Assembly (NCBI GenBank): GCA_000016765.1
Contig: CP000699.1
Coordinates: forward strand, 3,001,001-3,065,000
Source of the DNA: Rhizorhabdus wittichii RW1
Lineage (GTDB): Bacteria > Pseudomonadota > Alphaproteobacteria > Sphingomonadales > Sphingomonadaceae
DNA: 64,000 nucleotides
Direction: 5' to 3'
The notes beneath the pieces are model-generated. The model ran no database searches. It was not told the origin of the DNA and saw nothing but the letters and a program-made list of their open reading frames with translations. Positions 47,177 through 56,175 of this stretch are shown here, in pieces (within the stretch, counting starts at the first letter, position 1; the number at the start of each line of letters is the position of its first letter). Made by a program: the position numbers and the translations under genes.

Positions 47177-47902
47177 ATGCGGCGGATAGTGGCAGCGGCG
47201 ATCGGGACGGCGATGCTGTTCGGCGCGGGGGCGGCGCAGGCCGGGCTGCGCGCCGTCTATATCGACGTGCGCGAGGCCAAGCAGCTCCAGATCGACGTCC
47301 ATGACAATGGCGACGCCCGCATCGCCGAGGTCGGCAGCGAGGATTACGGCCTGCTGATCGGCGGCGAATTCTACATCGTCGACATCGAGGGCAAGAAGGC
47401 GACGGTGGCCCGGCTCAAGGACGTCGCGACCGCGATCGACCGGGTGCTGCCGCCGATCTTCAAGGGCCTGTTCGACCAGGCCGCCGAGGCGCGGCCCAAG
47501 GTCGCGCTGACGATCGAGCCCGGCGAGCCGGGCAGCGCGGGCGGGCGCGAGGGGCGCGTCTACCATGTGAAGGGGTTGGACAGCAGCAAGCCCGACAAGC
47601 CCGCCGATTACCTGATCAGCAGCGATCCCGACCTCAAGCCGGTCGGCGCCGCGCTCGAGCAGTTCATGAACGCCGCGATCGTTCCCTCCGCGCCGCTGAT
47701 CGGATCGATGGCGACCGAGATGATCGGCGAGACGCGGACGATCTTCGCGCTCGGCACGCCGATCGACGTCGACGGCCGCTTCCGCCTCAACCTCGCCAGC
47801 AAGGCCGCCTTCCCGTCCGCCTATTTCCGCCTCCCCGCCCAGCCGCAGAGCGTCGACGCGCTGGTGCTGTCGATGAAGGCGTCGATGGAGAAGGGGGAAT
47901 AG
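47177..47902 (+). CDS. Secreted protein of unknown function
   Basis: A 241-residue protein with a signal peptide (MRRIVAAAIGTAMLFGAGAAQA, cleavage after the last Ala). The mature part is acidic and has VYIDVREAKQLQIDVHDNG, DYGLLIGGEFYIVDIEGKKA and SAPLIGSMATEMIGETRTIFALG. No recognised family or catalytic motif. Probably periplasmic. The gene ends just before a class A repeat. Confidence 0.6.
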   Translation: MRRIVAAAIGTAMLFGAGAAQAGLRAVYIDVREAKQLQIDVHDNGDARIAEVGSEDYGLLIGGEFYIVDIEGKKATVARLKDVATAIDRVLPPIFKGLFDQAAEARPKVALTIEPGEPGSAGGREGRVYHVKGLDSSKPDKPADYLISSDPDLKPVGAALEQFMNAAIVPSAPLIGSMATEMIGETRTIFALGTPIDVDGRFRLNLASKAAFPSAYFRLPAQPQSVDALVLSMKASMEKGE

Positions 47903-47903
47903 C

Positions 47904-48048
47904 TCCCCCTCCCTTTCAAGGGAGGGGGCCGGGGGGTGGGTGCGAGCGCAGCGAGCATCCTCGGCCGTCGCGCGGAACTCCGTAGAGGGGCATCGAGCCC
48001 CTCTACTCCGTACCCCACCCTTGCATCCCTCCCCTGAAGGGGAGGGAG
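47904..48048. repeat. Class A palindromic repeat with nested hairpin
   Basis: CCCCTCCCTTTCAAGGGAGG on the left and CCCTCCCCTGAAGGGGAGGG on the right, with GGGGTGGG and CCCACCC flanks and an inner ACTCCGTAGAGGGG/CCCCTCTACTCCGT hairpin. It lies between two convergent genes. Confidence 0.85.
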
Positions 48049-48056
48049 AATTCTAC

Positions 48057-50318
48057 TTAATGCGCGATCCCCGCGGCGGCGAGGAGGGCGAGGGTCATGA
48101 TCTCGGCGGCGTTCGAGGACATCGTCGCGATCTGGACCGGCTTCTCCATGCCGACCAGCATCGGCCCGATCATCGATCCGCGGCCCAGTTCGCGCAGCAG
48201 CTTGGCCGAGATGTTGGCCGACTGCAGCCCCGGCATGACCAGGACGTTGGCCGGCGCCGACAGGCGGTTGAACGGATAGAGCTTCATGATCGACGGATTG
48301 AGCGCCGCGTCGGGCGCCATCTCGCCCTCATATTCGAAGCTGACGCCGCGCGCGTCGAGCTCGCTCACCGCGCCGCGCACCGTCTCCAGCCAGTTGCCCG
48401 ACGGGTTGCCGAAGGTCGAATAGCTGAGGAAGGCGACGCGCGGCTCATGGCCCATGCGGCGGGCGACCGCGGCGGTCGCCTCGGCGATGTCGGCCAGCTC
48501 GGTCGCCGAGGGGCGCTCGGTGACGGTCGTGTCGGCGATGAAGGTGGTGGTGTTCTGGCCGACGAACAGGTGGATGCCGAGCGGCTTCTTGCCCTCGACC
48601 GGGTCGAGCACGCGGCGGATCGGGCGGAAGGTCTGGCTGTAGGTGCGGGTGGTGCCGGTCACCATCGCGTCGGCCTCGCCCAGCGCGAGCAGCAGCGCGC
48701 CGAAGATGTTGCGATCCTGGTTGACCATCGCCTGCACCTCGCGGCGCAGCGTGCCGCGGCGCTTGAGCCGGTCGTAGAGATAGTCGACCATCCGCTCGAT
48801 CAGCGGCGAGTTGCGGCTGTTGTGCAGCTCATAGGTCTCGGGGTCCTCGACCCCCAGCTCGCGCAGCTTGTCGGGCACGTCGTCGCGGCCGACCAGCACC
48901 GGCGTGCCATAGCCGAGATTCTTGAACTGGATCGCGGCGCGCAGCACCACCTCCTCCTCGGCCTCGGCGAAGACGACGCGCTTGGGATGGGCGCGCGCGG
49001 TCTCGGACGCGAGGGTCAGGACCGAGGTGGTCGGGTTGAGTCGCGCCTTCAGGCTGTCCTTGTAGGCGGCCATGTCGAGGATCGGCTTGCGGGCGACGCC
49101 GGTGTCCATCGCCGCCTGGGCGACGGCGGCGGGCACCACCTCCATCAGCCGCGGGTCGAACGGCGCCGGGATGATATAGTCGCGGCCGAAGCGCGGCGCG
49201 GCGCCGCCATAGGCGGCGGCGACCTCCTCGGGCACCTGTTCGCGCGCCAGTTCGGCCAGCGCCTGGGCGGCGGCGATCTTCATCTCCTGATTGATCCCCG
49301 TCGCGCGCACGTCGAGCGCGCCGCGGAAGATGAAGGGGAAGCCGAGCACGTTGTTGACCTGGTTCGGATAGTCCGACCGGCCGGTCGCGACGATCGCGTC
49401 GGCGCGCACCGCCTTGGCATCGGGCGGCAGGATCTCCGGATCGGGATTGGCCATCGCGAAGATGATCGGGTGCGGCGCCATCGTCTTGACCATGTCGGGG
49501 GTCAGCGCGCCCTTGACCGACAGGCCCAGGAACACGTCGGCGCCCTCGACCGCCTCGGCCAGGGTGCGCTTGGTCGTGGGAGTGGCGTGGGCCGACTTCC
49601 ACTGGTTCATGCCCTCGGTGCGGCCCTGGTAGACGACGCCCTTGGAATCGCACAGCAGCACCTTGTCGGGCGACACGCCGACCGACTTGATCAGCTCGGT
49701 GCAGGCGATCGCCGCCGCGCCGGCGCCGTTGACGACGACGGTCATGTCCTTGAGCGCGCGCTTCGTCAGGTGCGCGGCGTTGATCAGGCCGGCGGCGGCG
49801 ATGATCGCGGTGCCGTGCTGGTCGTCATGCATCACCGGGATGTTCATGCGCTCCTTGAGCGCCTGTTCGATGATGAAGCACTCCGGGGCCTTGATGTCCT
49901 CGAGGTTGATGCCGCCGAACGAGGGTTCGAGCAGCGCCACCGCGTTGATGAACGCCTCCGGGTCCTCGGTGGCGAGCTCGAGGTCGATCGAGTCGACGTC
50001 GGCGAAGCGCTTGAACAGCACCGCCTTGCCCTCCATCACCGGCTTCGACGCGAGCGCGCCGAGATTGCCGAGCCCGAGGATGGCGGTGCCGTTCGAGATG
50101 ACCGCGACGAGATTGCCCTTGGCGGTATAGTCGTAGGCGGTGTCGGGATCGGCGGCGATCGCCTTCACCGGAACCGCGACGCCGGGCGAATAGGCAAGGC
50201 TCAGGTCGCGCTGCGTCGCCATCGGCTTCGACGCGACGATCTCGATCTTCCCCGGCCGGCCGGTCGAATGGAAGAACAGCGCCTCCCGGTCGGAAAATTG
50301 CACCTTGCTGTCGCTCAT
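48057..50318 (-). CDS. maeB: NADP-dependent malic enzyme (fused to phosphotransacetylase domain)
   Basis: Decarboxylates malate to pyruvate with NADP; large type (753 residues). The N-terminal malic-enzyme domain has LAYSPGVAVPVKAIA, NGTAILGLGNLGALASKPVMEGK, the VMHDDQHGTAIIAAAG metal/NAD site and FAMANPDPEI. The C-terminal ~320 residues form a phosphate acetyltransferase-like domain (VVFAEAEEEVVLRAA, MVTGTTRTYSQT, VFVGQNTTTFI-like). It is divergent from mutS with a gap of 91 bases. The family is often a route for gluconeogenesis and NADPH supply. Confidence 0.95.
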   Translation of the reverse strand: MSDSKVQFSDREALFFHSTGRPGKIEIVASKPMATQRDLSLAYSPGVAVPVKAIAADPDTAYDYTAKGNLVAVISNGTAILGLGNLGALASKPVMEGKAVLFKRFADVDSIDLELATEDPEAFINAVALLEPSFGGINLEDIKAPECFIIEQALKERMNIPVMHDDQHGTAIIAAAGLINAAHLTKRALKDMTVVVNGAGAAAIACTELIKSVGVSPDKVLLCDSKGVVYQGRTEGMNQWKSAHATPTTKRTLAEAVEGADVFLGLSVKGALTPDMVKTMAPHPIIFAMANPDPEILPPDAKAVRADAIVATGRSDYPNQVNNVLGFPFIFRGALDVRATGINQEMKIAAAQALAELAREQVPEEVAAAYGGAAPRFGRDYIIPAPFDPRLMEVVPAAVAQAAMDTGVARKPILDMAAYKDSLKARLNPTTSVLTLASETARAHPKRVVFAEAEEEVVLRAAIQFKNLGYGTPVLVGRDDVPDKLRELGVEDPETYELHNSRNSPLIERMVDYLYDRLKRRGTLRREVQAMVNQDRNIFGALLLALGEADAMVTGTTRTYSQTFRPIRRVLDPVEGKKPLGIHLFVGQNTTTFIADTTVTERPSATELADIAEATAAVARRMGHEPRVAFLSYSTFGNPSGNWLETVRGAVSELDARGVSFEYEGEMAPDAALNPSIMKLYPFNRLSAPANVLVMPGLQSANISAKLLRELGRGSMIGPMLVGMEKPVQIATMSSNAAEIMTLALLAAAGIAH

Positions 50319-50409
50319 GGAACGGCCCCCCTCGACGCCTTGTCAGATGTTTGCCCGCCTCGCTTTTGGGGCATGGCCCGGGAGTCCACAAGTCGCTATC
50401 AGCGTCCGG

Positions 50410-53061
50410 ATGGCGCAAACCGCAAAAAAGGATATGGCCCCGCCGGCCTCGGCTCCCACCCCGATGATGGCGCAATATCTGGCGCTGAAGGCGGCGGCCG
50501 AGGACTGCCTGCTCTTCTATCGGATGGGCGACTTCTTCGAGCTGTTCTTCGACGACGCGAAGACGGCCTCCGCCTGCCTCGACATCGCCCTGACCGCGCG
50601 CGGCGAGCATGACGGGCAGCCGATCCCGATGTGCGGCGTCCCCGCCCATTCGGCGGAGGGCTATCTCGCCCGGCTGATCAAAGCCGGCCACCGCGTCGCG
50701 ATCGCCGACCAGACCGAGAGCCCGGCCGAGGCGAAGAAGCGCGCCGGCTCCAAGGCGCTGGTCGGCCGCGCGATCGTCCGCGTCGTCACCGCGGGGACGC
50801 TGACCGAGGAGGCGCTGCTCGATTCGCGCGCCGCCAACTGGCTGGTCGCGGTGGCGGGCGCGGGGCAGGGCGCGGACCGCCGGATCGGCATCGCCGCCGC
50901 CGACATCTCGACCGGCCGATTCGAGATCGCCGGGCTGATCCCTTCCGCGCTCGACGCCGAGCTCGCCCGGCTCGACGCCGCCGAGATCGTCGTCCCCGAG
51001 GATTTCGAGGAGCCGCCCGCCGGCGCGGTCGCCTGGCCGCGCGAGCATTTCGAGTCGGTGCGCGGCGAGGAGCGGCTCAAGCGGCTGCTCGGCGTCGCGA
51101 CGCTCGACGGCTTCGGCGCCTTCACCCGCGCCGAGCTGGCGGCGGCGGGCGCGCTGATCGCCTATCTGGAGCGCGCCGGCCAGGGCAGCCTGCCCTTCCT
51201 GCAGCCGCCCCGCCGCCGCGTCGTCGCCGATCACATGATGATCGACGCGGCGACCCGCGAGAGCCTGGAGATCACGCTGAGCCAGGCCGGCGTCCGCAAG
51301 GGCAGCCTGCTCGACGCGGTCGACCGCACCGTGACCGGCGCGGGCGCGCGGCTGCTCGGCGCCGACCTGTCGGCCCCGCTGACCGACGTCGGCGCGATCG
51401 AGGCGCGGCTCGACCTCGTCGCGCTGTTCGAGGGCGACGGCGCGCTGCGCGAGCGGCTGCGCGGCGCGCTCCGGGCGCTGCCCGACGTCGGCCGCGCGCT
51501 CGGCCGGCTCGTCGCCCGGCGCGGCAGCCCGCGCGACCTCGGCCAGCTCCGCGACGGGCTCGACCAGGCGCGACTGCTCCACGAACTGCTCGGCCGCGCC
51601 GCGCCGATGCCGGCGCTGCTCGCCGGGCTGCTGCCGCAGCTCGTCGGCCATGACGAGCTCGTCGACCTGCTCCGCCGCGCACTGGTCGCCACCCCGCCGA
51701 TCGACGCGGCGCAAGGCGGCTATATCGCCGAGGGCTACGACCCGGCGCTCGACGCGCTGCGCGGCCAGGGCGGCGAGGGGCGCAAGGCGATCGCCGCATT
51801 GGAGGCGCGCTACCGCGCCGAAACCGGCATCCCGTCGCTCAAGATCAAGCATAATGGCGTGCTCGGCTATCATATCGAGGTGCAGGCCAAGCATGCCGAC
51901 CCGCTGATGACGGCGGATTCGGGCTTCACCCATCGCCAGACGCTGGCCGGGGTGGTGCGCTTCAACGCGCCCGACCTGCACGAGCAGGCGATGCGGGTCG
52001 GCCAGTCGGGCGAGCATGCGCTGGCCGCCGAGGCCGCGCATCTGGAGGAGCTGATGGCCGCCGCGCTCGGCCGCACCGCCGAGATCGCCGCGACCGCCGA
52101 CGCGCTCGCCCGGCTCGACGTCGCGGCGGCGCTCGCCGAGCGCGCCGCCGAGGGTGGCTGGACCCGCCCGCATTTCGAGCCGCACAGCTGCTTCGACGTG
52201 ATCGGCGGCCGCCATCCGGTGGTCGAGGCGGCGGTGGCGGCGCAGGGCGCGCGCTTCGTCGCCAATGACTGCCGGCTCTCGGATCAGGAGCGGCTGTGGC
52301 TCGTCACCGGTCCGAACATGGGCGGCAAGTCGACCTTCCTGCGCCAGAACGCGGCGATCGCGATCCTCGCCCAGGCGGGCAGCCCGGTGCCGGCGACGAG
52401 CGCGCGGCTCGGCATCGTCGACCGGCTGTTCAGCCGGGTCGGCGCGTCGGACAACCTGGCGCGCGGGCGATCGACCTTCATGGTCGAGATGGTCGAGACC
52501 GCGGCGATCCTGGCGCAGGCGACCGAGCGCAGCTTCGTCATCCTCGACGAGGTCGGGCGCGGCACCTCCACCTATGACGGCCTCGCCATCGCCTGGGCGG
52601 TGGTCGAGGCGGTGCACGACATCAACCGCTGCCGCTGCCTGTTCGCGACCCATTATCACGAGCTGACCCGGCTGGCCGAGCGGCTCGACGCGCTGTCGCT
52701 CCACCATGTCCGCGCGCGCGAGTGGAAGGGCGAGCTGGTGCTGCTGCACGAGCTGGCCGACGGCCCGGCCGACCGCAGCTACGGCATCGCCGTCGCCAAG
52801 CTGGCGGGGTTGTCGCCGCCGGTGCTGGCCCGCGCCCGCGACGTGCTCAAGAAGCTCGAGGCCGGACGCGCCGCGACCGGCGGGCTCGCCGCCGGGCTCG
52901 ACGACCTGCCGCTGTTCGCCGCCGCCGCGCAGGTCGAGGAGGCCGCGCCCGATCCGCTGCGCCACGAGATCGAGACGATCGACGTCGACTCGCTCTCCCC
53001 GCGCGAGGCGCTCGACATCCTCTACCGGCTCAAGACGCTGGCGCGGGAAGCGGCGGAATAG
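50410..53061 (+). CDS. mutS: DNA mismatch repair ATPase MutS
   Basis: Recognises base mismatches and small loops and recruits MutL. The 883-residue protein has the N-terminal mismatch-binding domain (TPMMAQYLALKAAA, FYRMGDFFELFFDDA with the Phe-x-Glu mismatch wedge reading GDFFELF), core lever domains, and the C-terminal ATPase with Walker A GPNMGGKST, the DNLARGRSTFMVEM signature, VILDEVGRGTSTYDG and FATHYHEL. The start at 50410 (MAQTAKKD) is the likely one; earlier ATGs in the frame would overlap maeB. It precedes the glnD block, a common alphaproteobacterial neighbourhood. Confidence 0.96.
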   Translation: MAQTAKKDMAPPASAPTPMMAQYLALKAAAEDCLLFYRMGDFFELFFDDAKTASACLDIALTARGEHDGQPIPMCGVPAHSAEGYLARLIKAGHRVAIADQTESPAEAKKRAGSKALVGRAIVRVVTAGTLTEEALLDSRAANWLVAVAGAGQGADRRIGIAAADISTGRFEIAGLIPSALDAELARLDAAEIVVPEDFEEPPAGAVAWPREHFESVRGEERLKRLLGVATLDGFGAFTRAELAAAGALIAYLERAGQGSLPFLQPPRRRVVADHMMIDAATRESLEITLSQAGVRKGSLLDAVDRTVTGAGARLLGADLSAPLTDVGAIEARLDLVALFEGDGALRERLRGALRALPDVGRALGRLVARRGSPRDLGQLRDGLDQARLLHELLGRAAPMPALLAGLLPQLVGHDELVDLLRRALVATPPIDAAQGGYIAEGYDPALDALRGQGGEGRKAIAALEARYRAETGIPSLKIKHNGVLGYHIEVQAKHADPLMTADSGFTHRQTLAGVVRFNAPDLHEQAMRVGQSGEHALAAEAAHLEELMAAALGRTAEIAATADALARLDVAAALAERAAEGGWTRPHFEPHSCFDVIGGRHPVVEAAVAAQGARFVANDCRLSDQERLWLVTGPNMGGKSTFLRQNAAIAILAQAGSPVPATSARLGIVDRLFSRVGASDNLARGRSTFMVEMVETAAILAQATERSFVILDEVGRGTSTYDGLAIAWAVVEAVHDINRCRCLFATHYHELTRLAERLDALSLHHVRAREWKGELVLLHELADGPADRSYGIAVAKLAGLSPPVLARARDVLKKLEAGRAATGGLAAGLDDLPLFAAAAQVEEAAPDPLRHEIETIDVDSLSPREALDILYRLKTLAREAAE

Positions 53062-53172
53062 AAGCTTCCTTTATCGCGTCGCTCGTCCAGCGGCGCCGTT
53101 GGTTGGTCGAAGCCCGCTTGTCCCGGAACCCGCACGGACCAAGGGTCGTCCCGCTTTTTCGGGAGGACCATC

Positions 53173-53778
53173 ATGACCAGGCAGATCCGCCTTGCCGCCG
53201 GGGCGACGCTCGGCGCGCTTCTCGTCGGCGGCACCGTCGCGGCGATCGCGGCGGCGCCGACCGCGCCCTATACCGCCCCGGTTCCGGGAGCGCCCGAGGT
53301 TCCGCCGCCGCCGGCCGTCCCGCCGGTTCCGCCCGTGCCGCCGGCCCCGGCGATGGCGGCGATTCCGCCGGTGCCCCCGGTCCCGCCCGGCGAGAGCGTC
53401 GTCATCCGCCACGGCCGACTGAGCGAGGCCGACCGCGCCGAGATCCGCGCCGCCGCCGAGGAGGCACGGGCCGACGCGCGCGAGGCGGCGGCGGAGGCAC
53501 GGCGCGAGGCGATGCGCGACGCCGAGGAAGCCCGGCGCGAGGCCGCCCAGGCCCGCCAGGAGGCACTGGCCGATGCGGCCGAGGCACGCCGCACCGCGTT
53601 CGAGGCGACAAGGGTGGTGCGCAGCGGCGAGGTTCGCGCCGCGCTGGTCAGCGCTCGTGCGTCGGTCGCCGGCGCGCGGGGCATGCACGAGGCCGACCGC
53701 CGGACGGCGCTCGACAGCATCGACCGGGCGCTGTCGAACCTCGACCGCGACGGCGGCCGGGGGCCGACCCTGCAATAG
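53173..53778 (+). CDS. Secreted Pro-rich, Ala/Arg/Glu coiled-coil protein
   Basis: A 201-residue protein with a signal peptide (LAAGATLGALLVGGTVAAIAAAP), then a Pro/Val-rich segment (~30-75) with repeated PPVPPVPP, then an alanine-rich charged helix (~80-160) of Ala-Arg-Glu heptads such as EARADAREAAAEARREAMRDAEE (quoted only in part). The composition suggests a periplasmic fibrous or envelope-spanning protein, similar in style to TonB linkers, but no domain is recognised. High-GC low complexity limits the certainty of function. Its coding frame shows strong codon bias. Confidence 0.55.
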   Translation: MTRQIRLAAGATLGALLVGGTVAAIAAAPTAPYTAPVPGAPEVPPPPAVPPVPPVPPAPAMAAIPPVPPVPPGESVVIRHGRLSEADRAEIRAAAEEARADAREAAAEARREAMRDAEEARREAAQARQEALADAAEARRTAFEATRVVRSGEVRAALVSARASVAGARGMHEADRRTALDSIDRALSNLDRDGGRGPTLQ

Positions 53779-53788
53779 TCGGGAACCG

Positions 53789-54220
53789 TCAGGGCAGCGC
53801 GTAGCCCACGGTCGCCTGTGCGATCAGCCGCTCCTCGCTGTCCTGCCACAGCCGCACGTCGATCGTGGCCAGCCGCCGGCCGAGCTTGAGCAGCCGCGCA
53901 TCGGCGATCACCGGCGCCACCGGACAGCCGCGCAGGAAGGAGATGGTCAGGTTGTGCGTCACCGCCATCGCGACCGGCCCGACATGGGCGAGCACCACCG
54001 CCCAGGCGGCGACATCGACCAGTCCCATCAATGTCGGGCCAGAAACGATATTGCCCGGCCGGACCATGTCCTCGTCGGGATCGAGCCGCAGCCGGGCATG
54101 GCCGGGCGCGATCGACACGAGATCACCCAGCGCGGGACGGGCCCTGGCCGGGAAGGAGCGGTCGATGAAGGCCGCGAGATCGTCGCGGTCGAACCGGAGC
54201 GGGGGGAAGGGGGAGGTCAT
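53789..54220 (-). CDS. PaaI-family hotdog thioesterase
   Basis: A 143-residue hotdog-fold protein of the PaaI/YbgC-like acyl-CoA thioesterase group: MVRPGNIVSGPTLMGLVDVAAWAVVLAH is the catalytic helix region (with Gly/Asp), and VTHNLTISFLRGCPVAPVIADARLLKLGRRLATIDV is the central strand pattern (quoted in fragments). It ends in the usual C-terminal ATVGYALP. It lies nine bases after the MocR regulator gene and is probably in the same operon. Confidence 0.82.
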   Translation of the reverse strand: MTSPFPPLRFDRDDLAAFIDRSFPARARPALGDLVSIAPGHARLRLDPDEDMVRPGNIVSGPTLMGLVDVAAWAVVLAHVGPVAMAVTHNLTISFLRGCPVAPVIADARLLKLGRRLATIDVRLWQDSEERLIAQATVGYALP

Positions 54221-54229
54221 GGTCCGCTC

Positions 54230-55591
54230 CTAGCGGGCCGGCGCCGCGCCGACCAGCGCGCGCAATCCCTCGAATGCCCGCGCCAGGCGTTCATGGCCGA
54301 TCGCCCCGCCGATCGAGATGCGCACCGCGCGCTCGGCCGCCGCCGGATCGACCGCGAAGCGCTCGCCGGGGACGATCGACAGGCCCAGCGGGCTCAGCCG
54401 CGACGCCAGCTCGGCGGGCGCGGGGGCGGTCTCGGCCAGCCGCAGCCAGATATGATAGCCCTCGGGATGGGCGGCATGGTCGAGCCCGGCGAGCAGCGGC
54501 GCCACCAGCCGCTGGCGCACCACCCCCTCGGCGCGGACCCGCGCGACGAGATCGGCGAACACCCCTTCGCGCAGCCAATGGGTGACGAGCGCGGCGTTGA
54601 GCGGCGGCGCCATCACCGAGGTCTCGCTGATGTCGCCGACCAGCCGCCGCGCCGCCGCCGCCGAGGGCGCCCGGACATGCGCGACGCGGAGCACCGGCGA
54701 GACGATCTTGGCGACGCTCGCGACATGCCAGCTCCGTTCCGGCGCGAAGGCGGCGAGCGGCGGCAGCGGCCGGGCGGGAAGCTGGCCATAGGCGTCGTCC
54801 TCGACCAGGGTCAGGCCGTGGCGGCGGATGATCGCCGCCAGCCACAGCCGCCGTTCGAGGTCGAGCGTCGCGGTGGTCGGATTGTCGTTGGTCGGCACGA
54901 CATAGACCGCCTTGGCGCCCGCCAGCGCCGCCGCCTGGACCGCGTCGGGATCGAGCCCCTCGCCGTCGCCGGGGATCGCGCGCACCGTCAGGCCGAAGCG
55001 GCGGGCGAGCGCGAGCAACCCCGGATAGGTCGATCGACCGGCGCAGATCACATCGCCGGGCGCGAACATCGTGCCGATGATCGCGTGGAGCGCGTTCTGC
55101 CCGCCCGCGGTGACGATCGCCTGGTCCTCGGCGGTCGCCATGCCGCGCGCGGCGAGCGCCTGCGCCGCCTCCTGCCGGTCGCGCAGCGCGCCGCCGCTCG
55201 GCTGGTACTGGAGCAGCGGCGACTGCCCCCCGGCGCGGAGCAGCTTCGCCATGCCGTCGCGCATCGCCTGGCCGAGCAGCGCGAAGCCCGGCTGGGGCGG
55301 CATGATCATCCCCGAATCGGCGGTCAGGTCGGCGAGCGGCAGCCCGGCGGCGTTGCGGACATAGGAGCCGAGCCGCCCCGCGCCCTCGATCAGCCCGGCG
55401 TCGCGGGCGAGGCCATAGGCGCGGGTCACGGTGGTCAGGTCGACGCCCAGTTCGGCCGCCAGTTCGCGCTGCGGCGGCAACCGCTCGCCGGGGCGCAGCG
55501 CGCCGGTCCGCACCGCATGGTCGATCGCGTCGGCGATGGCGAGATATTTGGGACCGCTACGGTCGGCGAGATGGTCGAGCCAGCTTTGCAT
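54230..55591 (-). CDS. MocR-family PLP-dependent transcriptional regulator
   Basis: A 453-residue regulator with an N-terminal GntR-type winged helix (residues ~10-80: LPPQRELAAELGVDLTTVTRAYGL) and a C-terminal aminotransferase fold (~110-450) with IVTAGGQNALHAI, PTNDNPTTATL and the PLP lysine region WHVASVAKIVSP. MocR regulators sense PLP or amino-acid derivatives and control nearby genes. It heads a likely unit with the downstream thioesterase and is divergent from the DUF983 gene; a palindrome lies in the shared gap. Confidence 0.9.
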   Translation of the reverse strand: MQSWLDHLADRSGPKYLAIADAIDHAVRTGALRPGERLPPQRELAAELGVDLTTVTRAYGLARDAGLIEGAGRLGSYVRNAAGLPLADLTADSGMIMPPQPGFALLGQAMRDGMAKLLRAGGQSPLLQYQPSGGALRDRQEAAQALAARGMATAEDQAIVTAGGQNALHAIIGTMFAPGDVICAGRSTYPGLLALARRFGLTVRAIPGDGEGLDPDAVQAAALAGAKAVYVVPTNDNPTTATLDLERRLWLAAIIRRHGLTLVEDDAYGQLPARPLPPLAAFAPERSWHVASVAKIVSPVLRVAHVRAPSAAAARRLVGDISETSVMAPPLNAALVTHWLREGVFADLVARVRAEGVVRQRLVAPLLAGLDHAAHPEGYHIWLRLAETAPAPAELASRLSPLGLSIVPGERFAVDPAAAERAVRISIGGAIGHERLARAFEGLRALVGAAPAR

Positions 55592-55609
55592 GGAGGGGGC
55601 CGATCATTA

Positions 55610-55632
55610 TGTATGGTTGTATCAGCCATACA
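55610..55632. promoter_or_regulatory. Palindromic operator candidate in the MocR-DUF983 gap
   Basis: TGTATGG and its inverse CCATACA surround a nine-base spacer (TTGTATCAG). It lies 19 bases upstream of the MocR start and 40 bases upstream of the DUF983 start, the expected position for an autoregulatory MocR/GntR site. Confidence 0.55.
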
Positions 55633-55672
55633 AACTTCTATCTCGCAGACAAGACATTCGCAGGAGTTCGAC

Positions 55673-56116
55673 ATGGTCGATCAAGCCGCCGATAAGGAAT
55701 GGCCGAAGCTGGAGCCGATCCGCACCGGCCTGCGCGGCCGCTGCCCGCGCTGCGGCGAGGGGCGGCTGTTCCAGGGTTTCCTCAAGCTCGCCGACGGCTG
55801 CGACCAGTGCGGGCTCAGCTACGACTTCGCCGATCCCGCCGACGGCCCCGCCTTCTTCGTGATCTGCTTCGGCTGCGTCCCCGCCGTCACCTTCGCGCTG
55901 ATGCTCGAGATCTGGACCAGCGCCTCGCTGCTGACCCAGCTCCTCGTCACCGGGCCGATGCTGATCGCCACCTGCGTGCTGCCGCTGCGCCCGCTCAAGG
56001 GCTGGCTGGTGTGCAGCCAGTTCTTCTTCAAGGCGGGCGAGGGCCGGATCAGCCGCCCATGGAGCCCCTATGGGGCGGGCGGGCCGCAGGTGCAGCCGCC
56101 CAAGCGGCGCTGGTAA
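55673..56116 (+). CDS. DUF983 zinc-ribbon membrane protein
   Basis: A 147-residue protein of the DUF983 family. The N-terminus has a zinc-ribbon-like cysteine pattern, GRCPRCGEGRLF and DGCDQCGLSYDF (two CxxC pairs), followed by two membrane helices (FFVICFGCVPAVTFALMLEIW and LLTQLLVTGPMLIATCVL-type) and a basic tail. The role is unknown; relatives are widespread in alphaproteobacteria. The ATG at 55673 begins at MVDQAADKEW. It precedes glnD by 59 bases, perhaps co-transcribed. Confidence 0.82.
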   Translation: MVDQAADKEWPKLEPIRTGLRGRCPRCGEGRLFQGFLKLADGCDQCGLSYDFADPADGPAFFVICFGCVPAVTFALMLEIWTSASLLTQLLVTGPMLIATCVLPLRPLKGWLVCSQFFFKAGEGRISRPWSPYGAGGPQVQPPKRRW

Positions 56117-56175
56117 GCGCGCTTCTCCACGCGGGGACGCTTCCACCCCAGCCCATCACGCCTTATGTGGCGGAT

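Noticed and set aside
47904-48048. CRISPR-like array from the repeated GGGAGGG and hairpins
   Set aside because: The arms are inverted rather than direct repeats and there is no regular spacer pattern.
49825-52965. A 1046-codon minus-strand frame opposite mutS
   Set aside because: It is the shadow of the mutS codon bias; it has no recognisable domain and runs against the mutS motifs.
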